Positions 1 through 6,500 of a DNA stretch of 10,314 nt are shown here, piece by piece (position 1 is the stretch's first letter; the number at the start of each line of letters is the position of its first letter). The stretch is from a candidate division LCP-89 bacterium (GTDB taxonomy: Bacteria > Electryoneota > B3-LCP), in the NCBI GenBank assembly GCA_025774735.1, contig JALGZU010000073.1, forward strand, positions 1 to 10,314, given 5' to 3'. Made by a program: the position numbers and the translations under genes. The notes under the pieces are model-generated. The model was not told where the DNA came from, searched no databases, and saw only the letters and a program-made list of their open reading frames with translations.

Positions 1-56
1 CCAAAGCTGAACCCCAGTTGACTTACATCATGAAAACCTTGATCGAGAAATTGTGA
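1..56 (+). CDS. C-terminal end of an upstream gene (partial, unidentified)
   Basis: Only one plus-strand frame is open from the window edge. It encodes about 17 residues ending TLIEKL and stops at TGA 54-56; the other two frames stop within the first 21 bases. The stop overlaps the GTG start of the next gene as GTGA, the arrangement typical of translationally coupled genes in one operon, and this is the main reason to believe the frame is real. Too little sequence remains to name the product. An alternative is that it is chance open sequence. Confidence 0.45.
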   Translation, partial: KAEPQLTYIMKTLIEKL

Positions 57-814
57 AAGGCGTAAATCAAATCGTATTGTTCATCGGTCTGACCGGACTG
101 CTGCTGGCAGCGTTGGGAGCCCTGGCTCCGGTCCAGGCCTTGGACGGTTATTACACCGAAGAGGAGGTCCGCAGTTACGATCAGGTGACCGGACGTGACA
201 AGGTGGTAACCCGCAAAACCTGGTATGCTGGCGACCGCTGGCGCAAAGAAGAGGTCTACTACGGCACAACCATCGCTCGCTTCGACCTGGATCGCATCTA
301 CGTACTGGACCCTAACGCCAAAACGTGTCTGGAAATCACCCCGAAGTTTTTGCAGACTTATGCCAGTGAAGGTCTTTCTGCTTTCGGCCGCTACCTCGGC
401 GACGGCAAGTTCGACTTCCCGAATGATCTCTACATCCGCACCGAGACAACTAAGCAGATTGGTCACTGGGATTGTTACCAGGTAATGACTAATCCGGTAT
501 ACCGCACGCCCAAGTCGTCCTATGCTGTCTTCTGGTACTGCGCCGATGTCGACTTTCCGGTCAAGATTTATGGCGACCAGTTGAGGCGGGTCTTCGGCGA
601 GTCACGCGAAGTGGAAGCCCTCTTCGACCGGCTGACCAAGTTCGAAGGGTATCCCGTGCGCACTGAGGCCCACATCCCCAACGCCAACCAGACGACGACC
701 TTGATCAAGGTGGAAAATCGAAAGGATATCGACCCGGCACTCTTCGAGGTGCCCGAAGAATACGTCAAAGTGCCTTTCTCACCGGAATCCGCTCAGCCTC
801 TTGAGGAGCAATAA
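53..814 (+). CDS. secreted LolA/DUF4412-like protein
   Basis: The product is 253 residues. It begins with a Sec signal peptide: K2, a hydrophobic stretch at about residues 7-25, and a likely cleavage after VQA (A29). There is no lipobox cysteine, so it should be soluble in the periplasm or exported. The mature part has the short beta-strand pattern of the LolA-like fold: 'TRKTWYAGDRWRKEE' (about 53-67), then a strand ending 'RFDLDRIYVLDPNAKTCLEI', and near the end 'DPALFEVPEEYVKV'. These features resemble DUF4412/outer-membrane-lipoprotein-sorting-like proteins as I remember them; the family call is by eye and the ligand is unknown. GTG at 53 is the chosen start because it overlaps the upstream stop as GTGA and gives an intact signal peptide. 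ileS begins nine bases after the stop, so the two are probably co-transcribed. Confidence 0.6.
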   Translation: MKGVNQIVLFIGLTGLLLAALGALAPVQALDGYYTEEEVRSYDQVTGRDKVVTRKTWYAGDRWRKEEVYYGTTIARFDLDRIYVLDPNAKTCLEITPKFLQTYASEGLSAFGRYLGDGKFDFPNDLYIRTETTKQIGHWDCYQVMTNPVYRTPKSSYAVFWYCADVDFPVKIYGDQLRRVFGESREVEALFDRLTKFEGYPVRTEAHIPNANQTTTLIKVENRKDIDPALFEVPEEYVKVPFSPESAQPLEEQ

Positions 815-823
815 GCACGATCC

Positions 824-3800
824 ATGTTTAAAACCGTTGATAAAAACGTCCACTTCCCTTCGCTGGAAGAAAAAATTCTGAAATTCTGGGACGAAAGCGA
901 TATCCAGCGCAAGACCAATGAGCAGCGTCTGGGCGAACCCGAATTCGTTTTCTACGATGGGCCTCCGGGAACCAACGGCCGCCCCCACATCGGACACATG
1001 ATGCAATCGGCTCTGAAGGATCTCTGGCCTCGCTACAAAATCATGAAGGGGCATCACGTGGTCCGCAAGGCCGGCTGGGACACCCACGGGCTGCCCATTG
1101 AACTGACCGCCGAACGCGAACTCAAGTTGCGCTCAAAAAAGGATATCCAGAGTTACGGTGAAGAAAAGTACATTGATTACTGTCGTTCCACCGTCTTCCG
1201 TTACAAGTCGACCTGGGAAGAGGCCATCCGACGCGTCGGACGATTCCTCGACATGGACGATCCCTATATGACCCTGACCAACGACTACATCCAGTCGGAC
1301 TGGCACCTGCTGAAGTTGGCCTGGGAACGTCACCTCGACCCGAACCGCATCGAGCTCCAGGGGAAGGACGTGAGCCCCCGCTTCCTCTACAAAGACTACC
1401 GCATCCTGCCGTACTGTGCACGCTGCGGGACTTCGCTGTCCAACTTCGAAGTGGCGGAAGGCTATAAAGACGTCACCGACCTGACCCTGACGGCGAAGTT
1501 CGCCGTCGCCGGAGAGGCCAATACCTATTTCGCCGCCTGGACGACAACGGCCTGGACGCTCCTGTCCAACGTCGCCCTGGCAGTCGGTCCCGAGATCGAC
1601 TACATGGCGGTCAAAATAAAAGAGGACCGGGAAAGCGTAGAAGCCGGTGAGACGATCATCATGGCAGCGGAACGTCTGGCTGTCTATAAAGACGGTCTCG
1701 AGCCTTATGACGTCGTCTGGACCAAGAAGGGTCGTGAACTGGCTGGCATGAAATACGACCCCCTCTGGGATTTCCAGGAAGATGACCGCGCCCACATGGT
1801 CATCGCGGACGATTTTGTGACCACCGAGGACGGCACCGGCATCGTGCACCTAGCTCTCTACGGTGAAGACGACTTCAGGCTCATTCGCCGGGAAGGGCTC
1901 CCCATCGTGCAGAATGTCGATGAAAACGGCATCTGCAGCAAGCGTGCCGGGCAGTTTGCCGGCCGCTATTTCAAGGAAGAGACCCTCGACGTCGACATCA
2001 TCAAGGATCTGCACGGCCAGGGATTGCTGCTGGGCAAAGAGCGTCACGAACACGCCTATCCCTATTGTTATCGCTGCGATGCCGCGCTCATGTACTTCGC
2101 CCGGCCCGGATGGTTTATCCGCACAGCTTCCTACAGCCAGGAAATGCTCAAGGCCAACCAGCACATCAACTGGCAGCCTGCTTACATCAAGGAGGGCCGC
2201 TTCGGCAACTGGCTGGAAAACACCATCGACTGGAACGTCACCCGGGAACGCTATTGGGGCAGCCCCTTTCCGGTATGGACCTGCGATAAACCCGGCTGCA
2301 GCGGTGAAATTTGTGTCGGCAGCCTGGAAGAACTAAGATCGCTGGCGGGCGCCGAAGCAGATAAAATCCTGTATAACGAGAAAACCGGCGGCGTCGATCT
2401 GCACAAACCGCTGATCGACCGGATCACCATCCCCTGCCCGGAATGCTCAGAACCCATGGCCCGGGAGAATTTCGTTCTGGATTCCTGGTTCAACGCCGGG
2501 CTGATGTTCATCGGACAGTGGGGCTATCCCGCCGCGCCTGGTTCGAAGGAGATTTTCGATAAACAGTATCCCGCTGATTTTATTTGCGAAGCGATCGATC
2601 AAACGCGCGGCTGGTTTTACACCCTGCTGGCCACCTCAACGCTGTTCGCCTTGGCCAACGGTCTTAAAGAATCCGAATGGTCCTGTTACCGCAACGTGAT
2701 CTGCACCGAGCTCGTCCTGGATGAAGAGGGGCGCAAGATGTCCAAATCGAAGGGCAACGTCATCGATCCCATGGTTCTCTTCCGGGAATTCAGCGCCGAC
2801 GCCGCACGCTGGTCCTTCTATACATCCAATCCCTGGAACGTCAAGCGTTACTCGGAAGAGGCCGTCAAAGAGTGCGTTCGGGATATGCTCCTGCCCCTCT
2901 GGAACGCCTATTCCTTCTTCGTAACATATGCACAGGTTGATGAGTGGGAGCCCTCCGCATCGGACTCTCTTTCGGATCACCCACTCGACCGATGGCTGAT
3001 GGGTGAGTTGACTCGACTTAATCGCGACGTAACCTCTGCACTGGACAACTACGACGTCGCCCCGGCCGCCGGCGCCTGCGCCCGCTTTCTCGACCAGTTG
3101 ACCAACTGGTACATCCGCCGTTCCCGGCGGCGCTTCTGGAAGTCGGATGACGATCAGGACAAGCGTTATGCATACGCAACGCTCTATCGTGCGCTCACGG
3201 ATTTCACCATCATGCTGGCGCCTTTTCTACCCTTCCTGAGCGAAGAGATTTACCAGAATCTCGTCCGCAGCGTCAATAGCACTGCTCCGGAATCCGTGCA
3301 CCTGGCTTCCTGGCCGCACCCGGTCATGGAGGCCATCGACGAAGACCTCGCCGTCCGCATGGATCAGGCGCGAAAAATCGTCCGCGCCGGCAGGGATCTG
3401 CGTCAGAAACACCAGATAAAGGTCCGCCAACCCCTCGCCGACCTGAAGGCGGTCGTTCCCAACACCACGGGTAATGGTCTGGAGGAGTTGGGAGATCTCG
3501 TGGTGGAGGAACTGAATATCAAGAATTTTCAGATCCTCAATGATGACGCCGAGTTAATCGAGCTTCGAGCACAGCCTAACTTTCGCACCATTGGACCGAA
3601 GTTCGGCAAAGACGCCAACCGCGCCGCCGACATCATCAGAGCTCTTCCGGAAGTCCAGGTCAAATCCCTGGAACAGGGCGAGCAAATCGATGCCGAGGGC
3701 TTGACCTTCAGCACTGAAGACGTCACCATCGAAAGGGTGGCGCCGGAACACCTGGCCGTCAGCGAAGCGGAGGGTGTCACCGTCGCCTTGTCCCTGGAAT

Positions 3801-4084
3801 TGACGCAGGAGTTGATCGCGGAAGGGCGCATACGGGAATTGGTCCACCAGATCCAGAACCTACGCAAAAAAACCGGCCTGGACGTCAGCGATCGAATCCG
3901 CATCGATTACGACACCGAATCTGAAATGGAGCTTGCCATCAACGCTCACCTGGACTGGATCAAGGCAGAAACACTGGCAGTTGAGATAAATCAATCAGAA
4001 AAGAGCACATTGTCGGGAGCCACCCCGCTTCACGTGGACAGCTTCGACGTGCAGATGAAAATCGAAAAGGTCGAAGCGACGTAG
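824..4084 (+). CDS. ileS: isoleucyl-tRNA synthetase, type 2 (IleRS2)
   Basis: This cytoplasmic class I aminoacyl-tRNA synthetase charges tRNA-Ile with isoleucine and edits valine. It has 1086 residues, the length of type-2 (eukaryote-like) enzymes rather than the roughly 940 of the E. coli type. Visible signatures are HIGH at 55-58, 'AGWDTHGLPIE' after it, and KMSKS at 638-642. Cysteine pairs at 198/201 and 415/418 flank the CP1 editing insertion; further cysteines at 487, 492, 497, 538 and 541 fit a second zinc site as in Thermus IleRS. The C-terminal part carries the type-2 'PNFRTIGPKFGKDANR' segment (positions about 3575-3625). The HIGH motif is canonical. The editing domain is slightly divergent: 'WTTTAWTLLSN' (239-249) lacks the usual prolines, and 'GTGIVHLALYGEDD' (337-350) is one residue shorter than the usual APxFGEDD form. 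A GAGGAG at 803-808 lies rather far (15 bases) from the ATG. Confidence 0.97.
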   Translation: MFKTVDKNVHFPSLEEKILKFWDESDIQRKTNEQRLGEPEFVFYDGPPGTNGRPHIGHMMQSALKDLWPRYKIMKGHHVVRKAGWDTHGLPIELTAERELKLRSKKDIQSYGEEKYIDYCRSTVFRYKSTWEEAIRRVGRFLDMDDPYMTLTNDYIQSDWHLLKLAWERHLDPNRIELQGKDVSPRFLYKDYRILPYCARCGTSLSNFEVAEGYKDVTDLTLTAKFAVAGEANTYFAAWTTTAWTLLSNVALAVGPEIDYMAVKIKEDRESVEAGETIIMAAERLAVYKDGLEPYDVVWTKKGRELAGMKYDPLWDFQEDDRAHMVIADDFVTTEDGTGIVHLALYGEDDFRLIRREGLPIVQNVDENGICSKRAGQFAGRYFKEETLDVDIIKDLHGQGLLLGKERHEHAYPYCYRCDAALMYFARPGWFIRTASYSQEMLKANQHINWQPAYIKEGRFGNWLENTIDWNVTRERYWGSPFPVWTCDKPGCSGEICVGSLEELRSLAGAEADKILYNEKTGGVDLHKPLIDRITIPCPECSEPMARENFVLDSWFNAGLMFIGQWGYPAAPGSKEIFDKQYPADFICEAIDQTRGWFYTLLATSTLFALANGLKESEWSCYRNVICTELVLDEEGRKMSKSKGNVIDPMVLFREFSADAARWSFYTSNPWNVKRYSEEAVKECVRDMLLPLWNAYSFFVTYAQVDEWEPSASDSLSDHPLDRWLMGELTRLNRDVTSALDNYDVAPAAGACARFLDQLTNWYIRRSRRRFWKSDDDQDKRYAYATLYRALTDFTIMLAPFLPFLSEEIYQNLVRSVNSTAPESVHLASWPHPVMEAIDEDLAVRMDQARKIVRAGRDLRQKHQIKVRQPLADLKAVVPNTTGNGLEELGDLVVEELNIKNFQILNDDAELIELRAQPNFRTIGPKFGKDANRAADIIRALPEVQVKSLEQGEQIDAEGLTFSTEDVTIERVAPEHLAVSEAEGVTVALSLELTQELIAEGRIRELVHQIQNLRKKTGLDVSDRIRIDYDTESEMELAINAHLDWIKAETLAVEINQSEKSTLSGATPLHVDSFDVQMKIEKVEAT

Positions 4085-4086
4085 TT

Positions 4087-4090
4087 GAGG
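4087..4090 (+). promoter_or_regulatory. ribosome binding site of the DksA/TraR-like gene
   Basis: GAGG lies six bases before the ATG at 4097 and decides the start in favour of that ATG over the in-frame TTG at 4085. The 3' half of the site is part of a perfect palindrome GGTTAACC (4089-4096), which touches the start codon. Whether the palindrome matters is unknown. Confidence 0.6.
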
Positions 4091-4096
4091 TTAACC

Positions 4097-4507
4097 ATGC
4101 CAAAAGGAAAAACTAAACCGAAGCCAAAAGTCTTTACCAAGAGAGATCTCCCAAAATTAAAGGCGTTGATCCTCGAAAAACGCGAAACACTTCTGGAAGA
4201 ACTGGGTAATCTGAAAGAGGATGCCATCGAAAAGTCCTACCAGGACTACACCGGTGAACATTCCACCTACTCCTTCCACATGGCCGATCAGGGAACGGAT
4301 GCCCAGGAGAGGGAAAAAGCCTTCCTGTTCGCTTCGCGTGAAGGTCGCTATCTGAGTTACCTGGATCAAGCCCTGGACCGGATTGAGGCAGGGACTTACG
4401 GCTATTGCGACGCATGCGGTGATGCCATCGCCAAAGCCAGGCTGGAAGCAGTGCCTACAGCCAAGCTCTGTGTCGCTTGCAAATCCAAGAAGGAAGAGTC
4501 GGATTAA
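4097..4507 (+). CDS. DksA/TraR family C4 zinc-finger protein
   Basis: The product is 136 residues with a basic N-terminus, a predicted helical coiled-coil section (about 17-45 and 68-100), and a C-terminal zinc finger C104-x2-C107-x17-C125-x2-C128, exactly the DksA/TraR spacing. The segment 'REGRYLSYLDQALDRIEAGT' followed by YGYC is typical of the shorter DksA-like proteins found beside ileS and lspA in Bacteroidetes-like genomes. DksA binds RNA polymerase through its secondary channel and works with ppGpp. The coiled-coil tip here reads 'ADQGTDAQERE': aligned on the following Phe, one Asp of the E. coli DxxDxA tip is kept (D68), but the other Asp and the Ala are not. It may therefore be a DksA-like protein of different effect, so I do not assign the symbol dksA. 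The gene sits 12 bases after ileS and 30 before lspA. Confidence 0.9.
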   Translation: MPKGKTKPKPKVFTKRDLPKLKALILEKRETLLEELGNLKEDAIEKSYQDYTGEHSTYSFHMADQGTDAQEREKAFLFASREGRYLSYLDQALDRIEAGTYGYCDACGDAIAKARLEAVPTAKLCVACKSKKEESD

Positions 4508-4525
4508 GGTTCAAGTTCTCCATTC

Positions 4526-4531
4526 AGGAAG
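4526..4531 (+). promoter_or_regulatory. ribosome binding site deciding the TTG start of lspA
   Basis: AGGAAG ends six bases before the TTG at 4538. This supports TTG as the start, since no ATG lies near the correct N-terminus. Confidence 0.6.
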
Positions 4532-4537
4532 TTTAAT

Positions 4538-5077
4538 TTGTCTAAAAATATAAACTTGACCCCGTTCTGGCCGACTCTCATCGTCCTGATTCTGGATCAG
4601 CTCACCAAAATGTGGGCGCGTACGAGCTTGACGTTGGGGGAATCCCGGCGAATCATAGGCGATGAATTTTTTCGACTGACCTACGTGGAAAACAGCGGCG
4701 TTGCATTTGGGCTTAACGCGGGAAGCCCGTTTTTTTTAATTGTATTCACCACCATCGCCTCGCTGGTTCTGGGATATATCCTGCTGACCAGTCAGCGCGA
4801 AAACAGCCTGGCCCATCCCGGAATGGTGAGAGTGGCTCTGGCCCTGATCCTCGGCGGCGCCATTGGAAACCTCATCGATCGCGTCCTCTTTGCCCGGGTT
4901 ACCGATTTCCTCGACTTTGATTTTCCCGATTTCATCATGACGCGCTGGCCCATTTTCAACCTGGCAGACAGCGCCGTTACCATCGGTGTGATGCTCTGGT
5001 GCCTATACTTGGTCTTCACTTCGAAACGGTCACAAGTGCCAGTTCCTGATAAGCTGGAGGATGGCGAGGTTTCATAA
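4538..5077 (+). CDS. lspA: lipoprotein signal peptidase (signal peptidase II)
   Basis: LspA is an inner-membrane aspartyl protease that removes the signal peptide of diacylglyceryl-modified prolipoproteins. The 179-residue product has four hydrophobic segments (about 9-25, 65-84, 98-115 and 145-163), as expected. Family motifs are all present: 'LDQLTKMW' (D20), 'ENSGVAFGL' (51-59), 'GGAIGNLIDR' with catalytic D114, and 'FNLADSAVTIG' with catalytic D144. The start is TTG behind a good Shine-Dalgarno site. Placement after ileS is widely conserved in bacteria, including E. coli. The hydrophilic C-terminal tail (164-179) is ordinary. An unusual terminator-like hairpin with eight Ts lies within codons 58-67 (separate entry). 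The lipoprotein encoded at 7342-8517 is a likely substrate. Confidence 0.96.
   Translation: MSKNINLTPFWPTLIVLILDQLTKMWARTSLTLGESRRIIGDEFFRLTYVENSGVAFGLNAGSPFFLIVFTTIASLVLGYILLTSQRENSLAHPGMVRVALALILGGAIGNLIDRVLFARVTDFLDFDFPDFIMTRWPIFNLADSAVTIGVMLWCLYLVFTSKRSQVPVPDKLEDGEVS
4709..4737 (+). other. terminator-like hairpin and T8 tract inside lspA
   Basis: GGGCTT (4709-4714) and AAGCCC (4723-4728) are perfect inverted repeats around an eight-base loop; T4708-G4729 adds a wobble pair. After the G a run of eight Ts follows (4730-4737). This is the form of an intrinsic terminator, but it falls in codons 58-67 of lspA (G-L-N-A-G-S-P-F-F-L). The stem is short (six Watson-Crick pairs), so termination efficiency cannot be judged by eye. 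Coding constraint by itself could account for parts of it. Confidence 0.5.
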
Positions 5078-5136
5078 AGATATTCCCGCTCAGCAACCAA
5101 TCTGATTCATCTCCCCAGCCCTATCCCTACAATCCA

Positions 5137-5165
5137 TTGATGATGCCTCCCGGTTCACCTATCCT
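5137..5165 (+). promoter_or_regulatory. weak sigma70-like promoter candidate before the pseudouridine synthase gene
   Basis: TTGATG (5137-5142), a 17-base spacer and TATCCT (5160-5165) match four of six consensus bases in each box. It is in the 131-base gap between lspA and the next gene, which otherwise shows no clear terminator or other structure. A match of this quality can arise by chance. Confidence 0.3.
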
Positions 5166-5208
5166 CAAATCCGGAGAAAACAAGCCGTTCTAACAGTTTC
5201 CCCGCTCC

Positions 5209-6192
5209 ATGGACGACGAATTTCGAGAGATATGGATCACCATAAAAACCCACCACGCGGACCAGCGATTGGACAGCTATCTGGCCCGCCAGATCGGCGG
5301 ACTGACTCGCAGCCGCATCCAGAAACTCTTTGAAGCCGGTCAGGTGACTGTTGACGGAAAAACAGTAAAACCATCGCACCTGGTCAAATGGGGTGAAAAG
5401 GCAACGATTCGCATTCCCGGGCCGAAACCTTCTCCTCTGAGTCCAGAGCCGATTCCGCTCGACGTTCGCTATGAAGACCACGACCTGCTCGTGGTCGACA
5501 AACCGGCGGGCATGGTCGTCCACCCGGCTTTGGGGCACCCGTCGGGGACCCTGGTCAACGCCCTGTTGCACCACTGCCGGGATCTGGAGGGTATTGGCGG
5601 TGAACTGCGTCCGGGTCTGGTTCACCGCATCGATAAGGATACGTCCGGTCTACTGGTCGTCGCCAAAACAGAACCGGCTCTCTCGGGCCTGGCGAAACAA
5701 TTCAAGAAAAAAACCACCGAGAGGGTTTACCGAGCCATCATCTGGGGACACCTGAAACCACCGCTGGGCCGCATCGAAGCGTCCCTGGGCAGGTTGAAGC
5801 GGGACCGTAAGCTTTTCGGCGTCGTTCCGGGGGGCAAGGAAGCGGCCACGCGCTACCGCACCCTCGAACGCTTTGAATTGTTCTCGCTGGCGGAACTCCA
5901 ATTGGAGACGGGGCGCACCCACCAGATCCGCATTCACATGCGCCATGCTGGCCACCCGGTCCTGGGCGATCCCCAGTACGGTGGCCGCAACCGCCGCCTG
6001 GGTCCGTTGACCACCCGGCAGAGGCAATTCGTCGCTGAACTGTTCGAAATTCTGCCCAGACAGGCCCTCCACGCAGCGGTGCTGGGTTTCATTCACCCCA
6101 CCACCGGCGAAGCGCTCTACTTCGAAAGTGAATTTCCGGACGACATCGAAGAGGTTTTAAAGCGCCTGCGGGAATCCGAATCCTCACCGTAG
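5209..6192 (+). CDS. RluA/RluD-family 23S rRNA-type pseudouridine synthase
   Basis: The enzyme isomerises uridine to pseudouridine in structured RNA, most likely 23S rRNA. It has 327 residues, close to RluD. An N-terminal S4 RNA-binding domain covers about 16-62 ('RLDSYLARQI', 'LTRSRIQKLFEAGQVTVDG'). The catalytic domain follows with 'DLLVVDKPAGMVVHPA' (92-107), the active-site motif 'HRIDKDTSGLLVVAK' (139-153; catalytic Asp D142), and 'LETGRTHQIRIHMRHAGHPVLGD', the usual third motif. S4 domain plus length point to the RluD/YlyB branch, but the exact target uridines cannot be read from sequence, so no symbol is given. An in-frame stop at 5191 makes ATG 5209 practically the earliest start. No convincing Shine-Dalgarno site precedes it, unlike most neighbours. 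Confidence 0.95.
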   Translation: MDDEFREIWITIKTHHADQRLDSYLARQIGGLTRSRIQKLFEAGQVTVDGKTVKPSHLVKWGEKATIRIPGPKPSPLSPEPIPLDVRYEDHDLLVVDKPAGMVVHPALGHPSGTLVNALLHHCRDLEGIGGELRPGLVHRIDKDTSGLLVVAKTEPALSGLAKQFKKKTTERVYRAIIWGHLKPPLGRIEASLGRLKRDRKLFGVVPGGKEAATRYRTLERFELFSLAELQLETGRTHQIRIHMRHAGHPVLGDPQYGGRNRRLGPLTTRQRQFVAELFEILPRQALHAAVLGFIHPTTGEALYFESEFPDDIEEVLKRLRESESSP

Positions 6193-6202
6193 TGCGTTTT
6201 TC

Positions 6203-6225
6203 GATATCCCAGAGTCGCGGATATT
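6203..6225 (+). terminator. possible weak terminator after the pseudouridine synthase gene
   Basis: ATATCC (6204-6209) pairs with GGATAT (6219-6224), with a G-T wobble outside, around a nine-base loop. It is followed by a T/C-rich stretch starting TTTCTC. The stem is short and AT-rich, and the tail runs into the -35 box of the next promoter, so the call is tentative. Confidence 0.35.
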
Positions 6226-6229
6226 TCTC

Positions 6230-6258
6230 TTGCTTTGCACGTATAAATAACGTAGATT
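6230..6258 (+). promoter_or_regulatory. promoter candidate for tatA
   Basis: TTGCTT (6230-6235), a 17-base spacer and TAGATT (6253-6258). The -35 box is identical to that of the stronger promoter at 9332, which supports it. The -10 box is only a four-of-six match. Confidence 0.4.
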
Positions 6259-6267
6259 AGAAAAAAA

Positions 6268-6273
6268 GGGAGG
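6268..6273 (+). promoter_or_regulatory. strong ribosome binding site deciding the TTG start of tatA
   Basis: GGGAGG ends five bases before TTG 6279. It is the best Shine-Dalgarno match in the window and fixes an unusual TTG start for a 60-residue gene that could otherwise be dismissed as too short. Confidence 0.7.
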
Positions 6274-6278
6274 TTCTG

Positions 6279-6461
6279 TTGGGTATCGGCCACTGGGAAA
6301 TCCTGCTGATCGTCGTTGCCGTGCTGCTCATCTTCGGAGGCAGAAAAATCCCCGAACTGATGAGAGGTATAGGCAGCGGTATGCGCGAATTCAAGCAGGG
6401 CCTGAAAGGAGAAGGCGACGAGAACAAGCCCGTCGCCAAGGAAAATAGCGAAGAATCCTGA
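6279..6461 (+). CDS. tatA: twin-arginine translocase subunit TatA/TatE
   Basis: TatA forms the pore-like component of the Tat pathway, which exports folded proteins across the inner membrane. This 60-residue protein has the complete family plan: a short N-terminal periplasmic piece with 'GHWE', one transmembrane helix (about 7-19), the hinge 'FGGRKIPEL' (19-27), an amphipathic helix '[17 protein letters not shown]' (28-44), and a short acidic, disordered tail. It is at the small end for the family. The Glu at position 7 occupies the polar site near the start of the helix. No tatC or tatB is nearby, so the rest of the machinery must be elsewhere in the genome. The gene has its own promoter candidate and converges on the inositol-monophosphatase gene with a 12-base gap. 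Confidence 0.93.
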   Translation: MGIGHWEILLIVVAVLLIFGGRKIPELMRGIGSGMREFKQGLKGEGDENKPVAKENSEES

Positions 6462-6500
6462 TCCGGAACGTGGTTAGAGTTCTACGACCGTGTTCCGGAT
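6461..6500. terminator. hairpin shared by two convergent genes, possible bidirectional terminator
   Basis: ATCCGGAAC (6461-6469) and GTTCCGGAT (6492-6500) are perfect nine-base inverted repeats. In plus-strand RNA the stem continues inward through two G-U pairs (6470-6471 with 6490-6491), two G-C pairs (6472-6473 with 6488-6489), then U-A and U-G, leaving a ten-base loop. In minus-strand RNA the two wobbles become mismatches. The structure touches the last base of the tatA stop codon and contains the stop and last eight codons of the minus-strand gene. There is no clear T tract on either side, so it may act as an mRNA 3' end stabiliser rather than as an intrinsic terminator. Confidence 0.5.

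Noticed and set aside
1133..1849. A 238-residue antisense open frame across ileS
   Set aside because: It lies wholly within a highly conserved gene, has low-complexity mirror composition and no recognisable domain; open antisense frames are common opposite GC-rich codons.
3866..3872. A run of seven As in ileS as a programmed frameshift site
   Set aside because: The reading frame continues normally to the type-2 C-terminus and no stimulatory structure or useful alternative frame was seen.
4085..4096. TTG at 4085 as start of the DksA-like gene
   Set aside because: The GAGG at 4087-4090 would be inside the gene, whereas it is ideally spaced for the ATG at 4097.
5650..6096. A 148-residue antisense frame across the pseudouridine synthase gene
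   Set aside because: It overlaps the conserved catalytic domain and shows no motif or ribosome binding site of its own.
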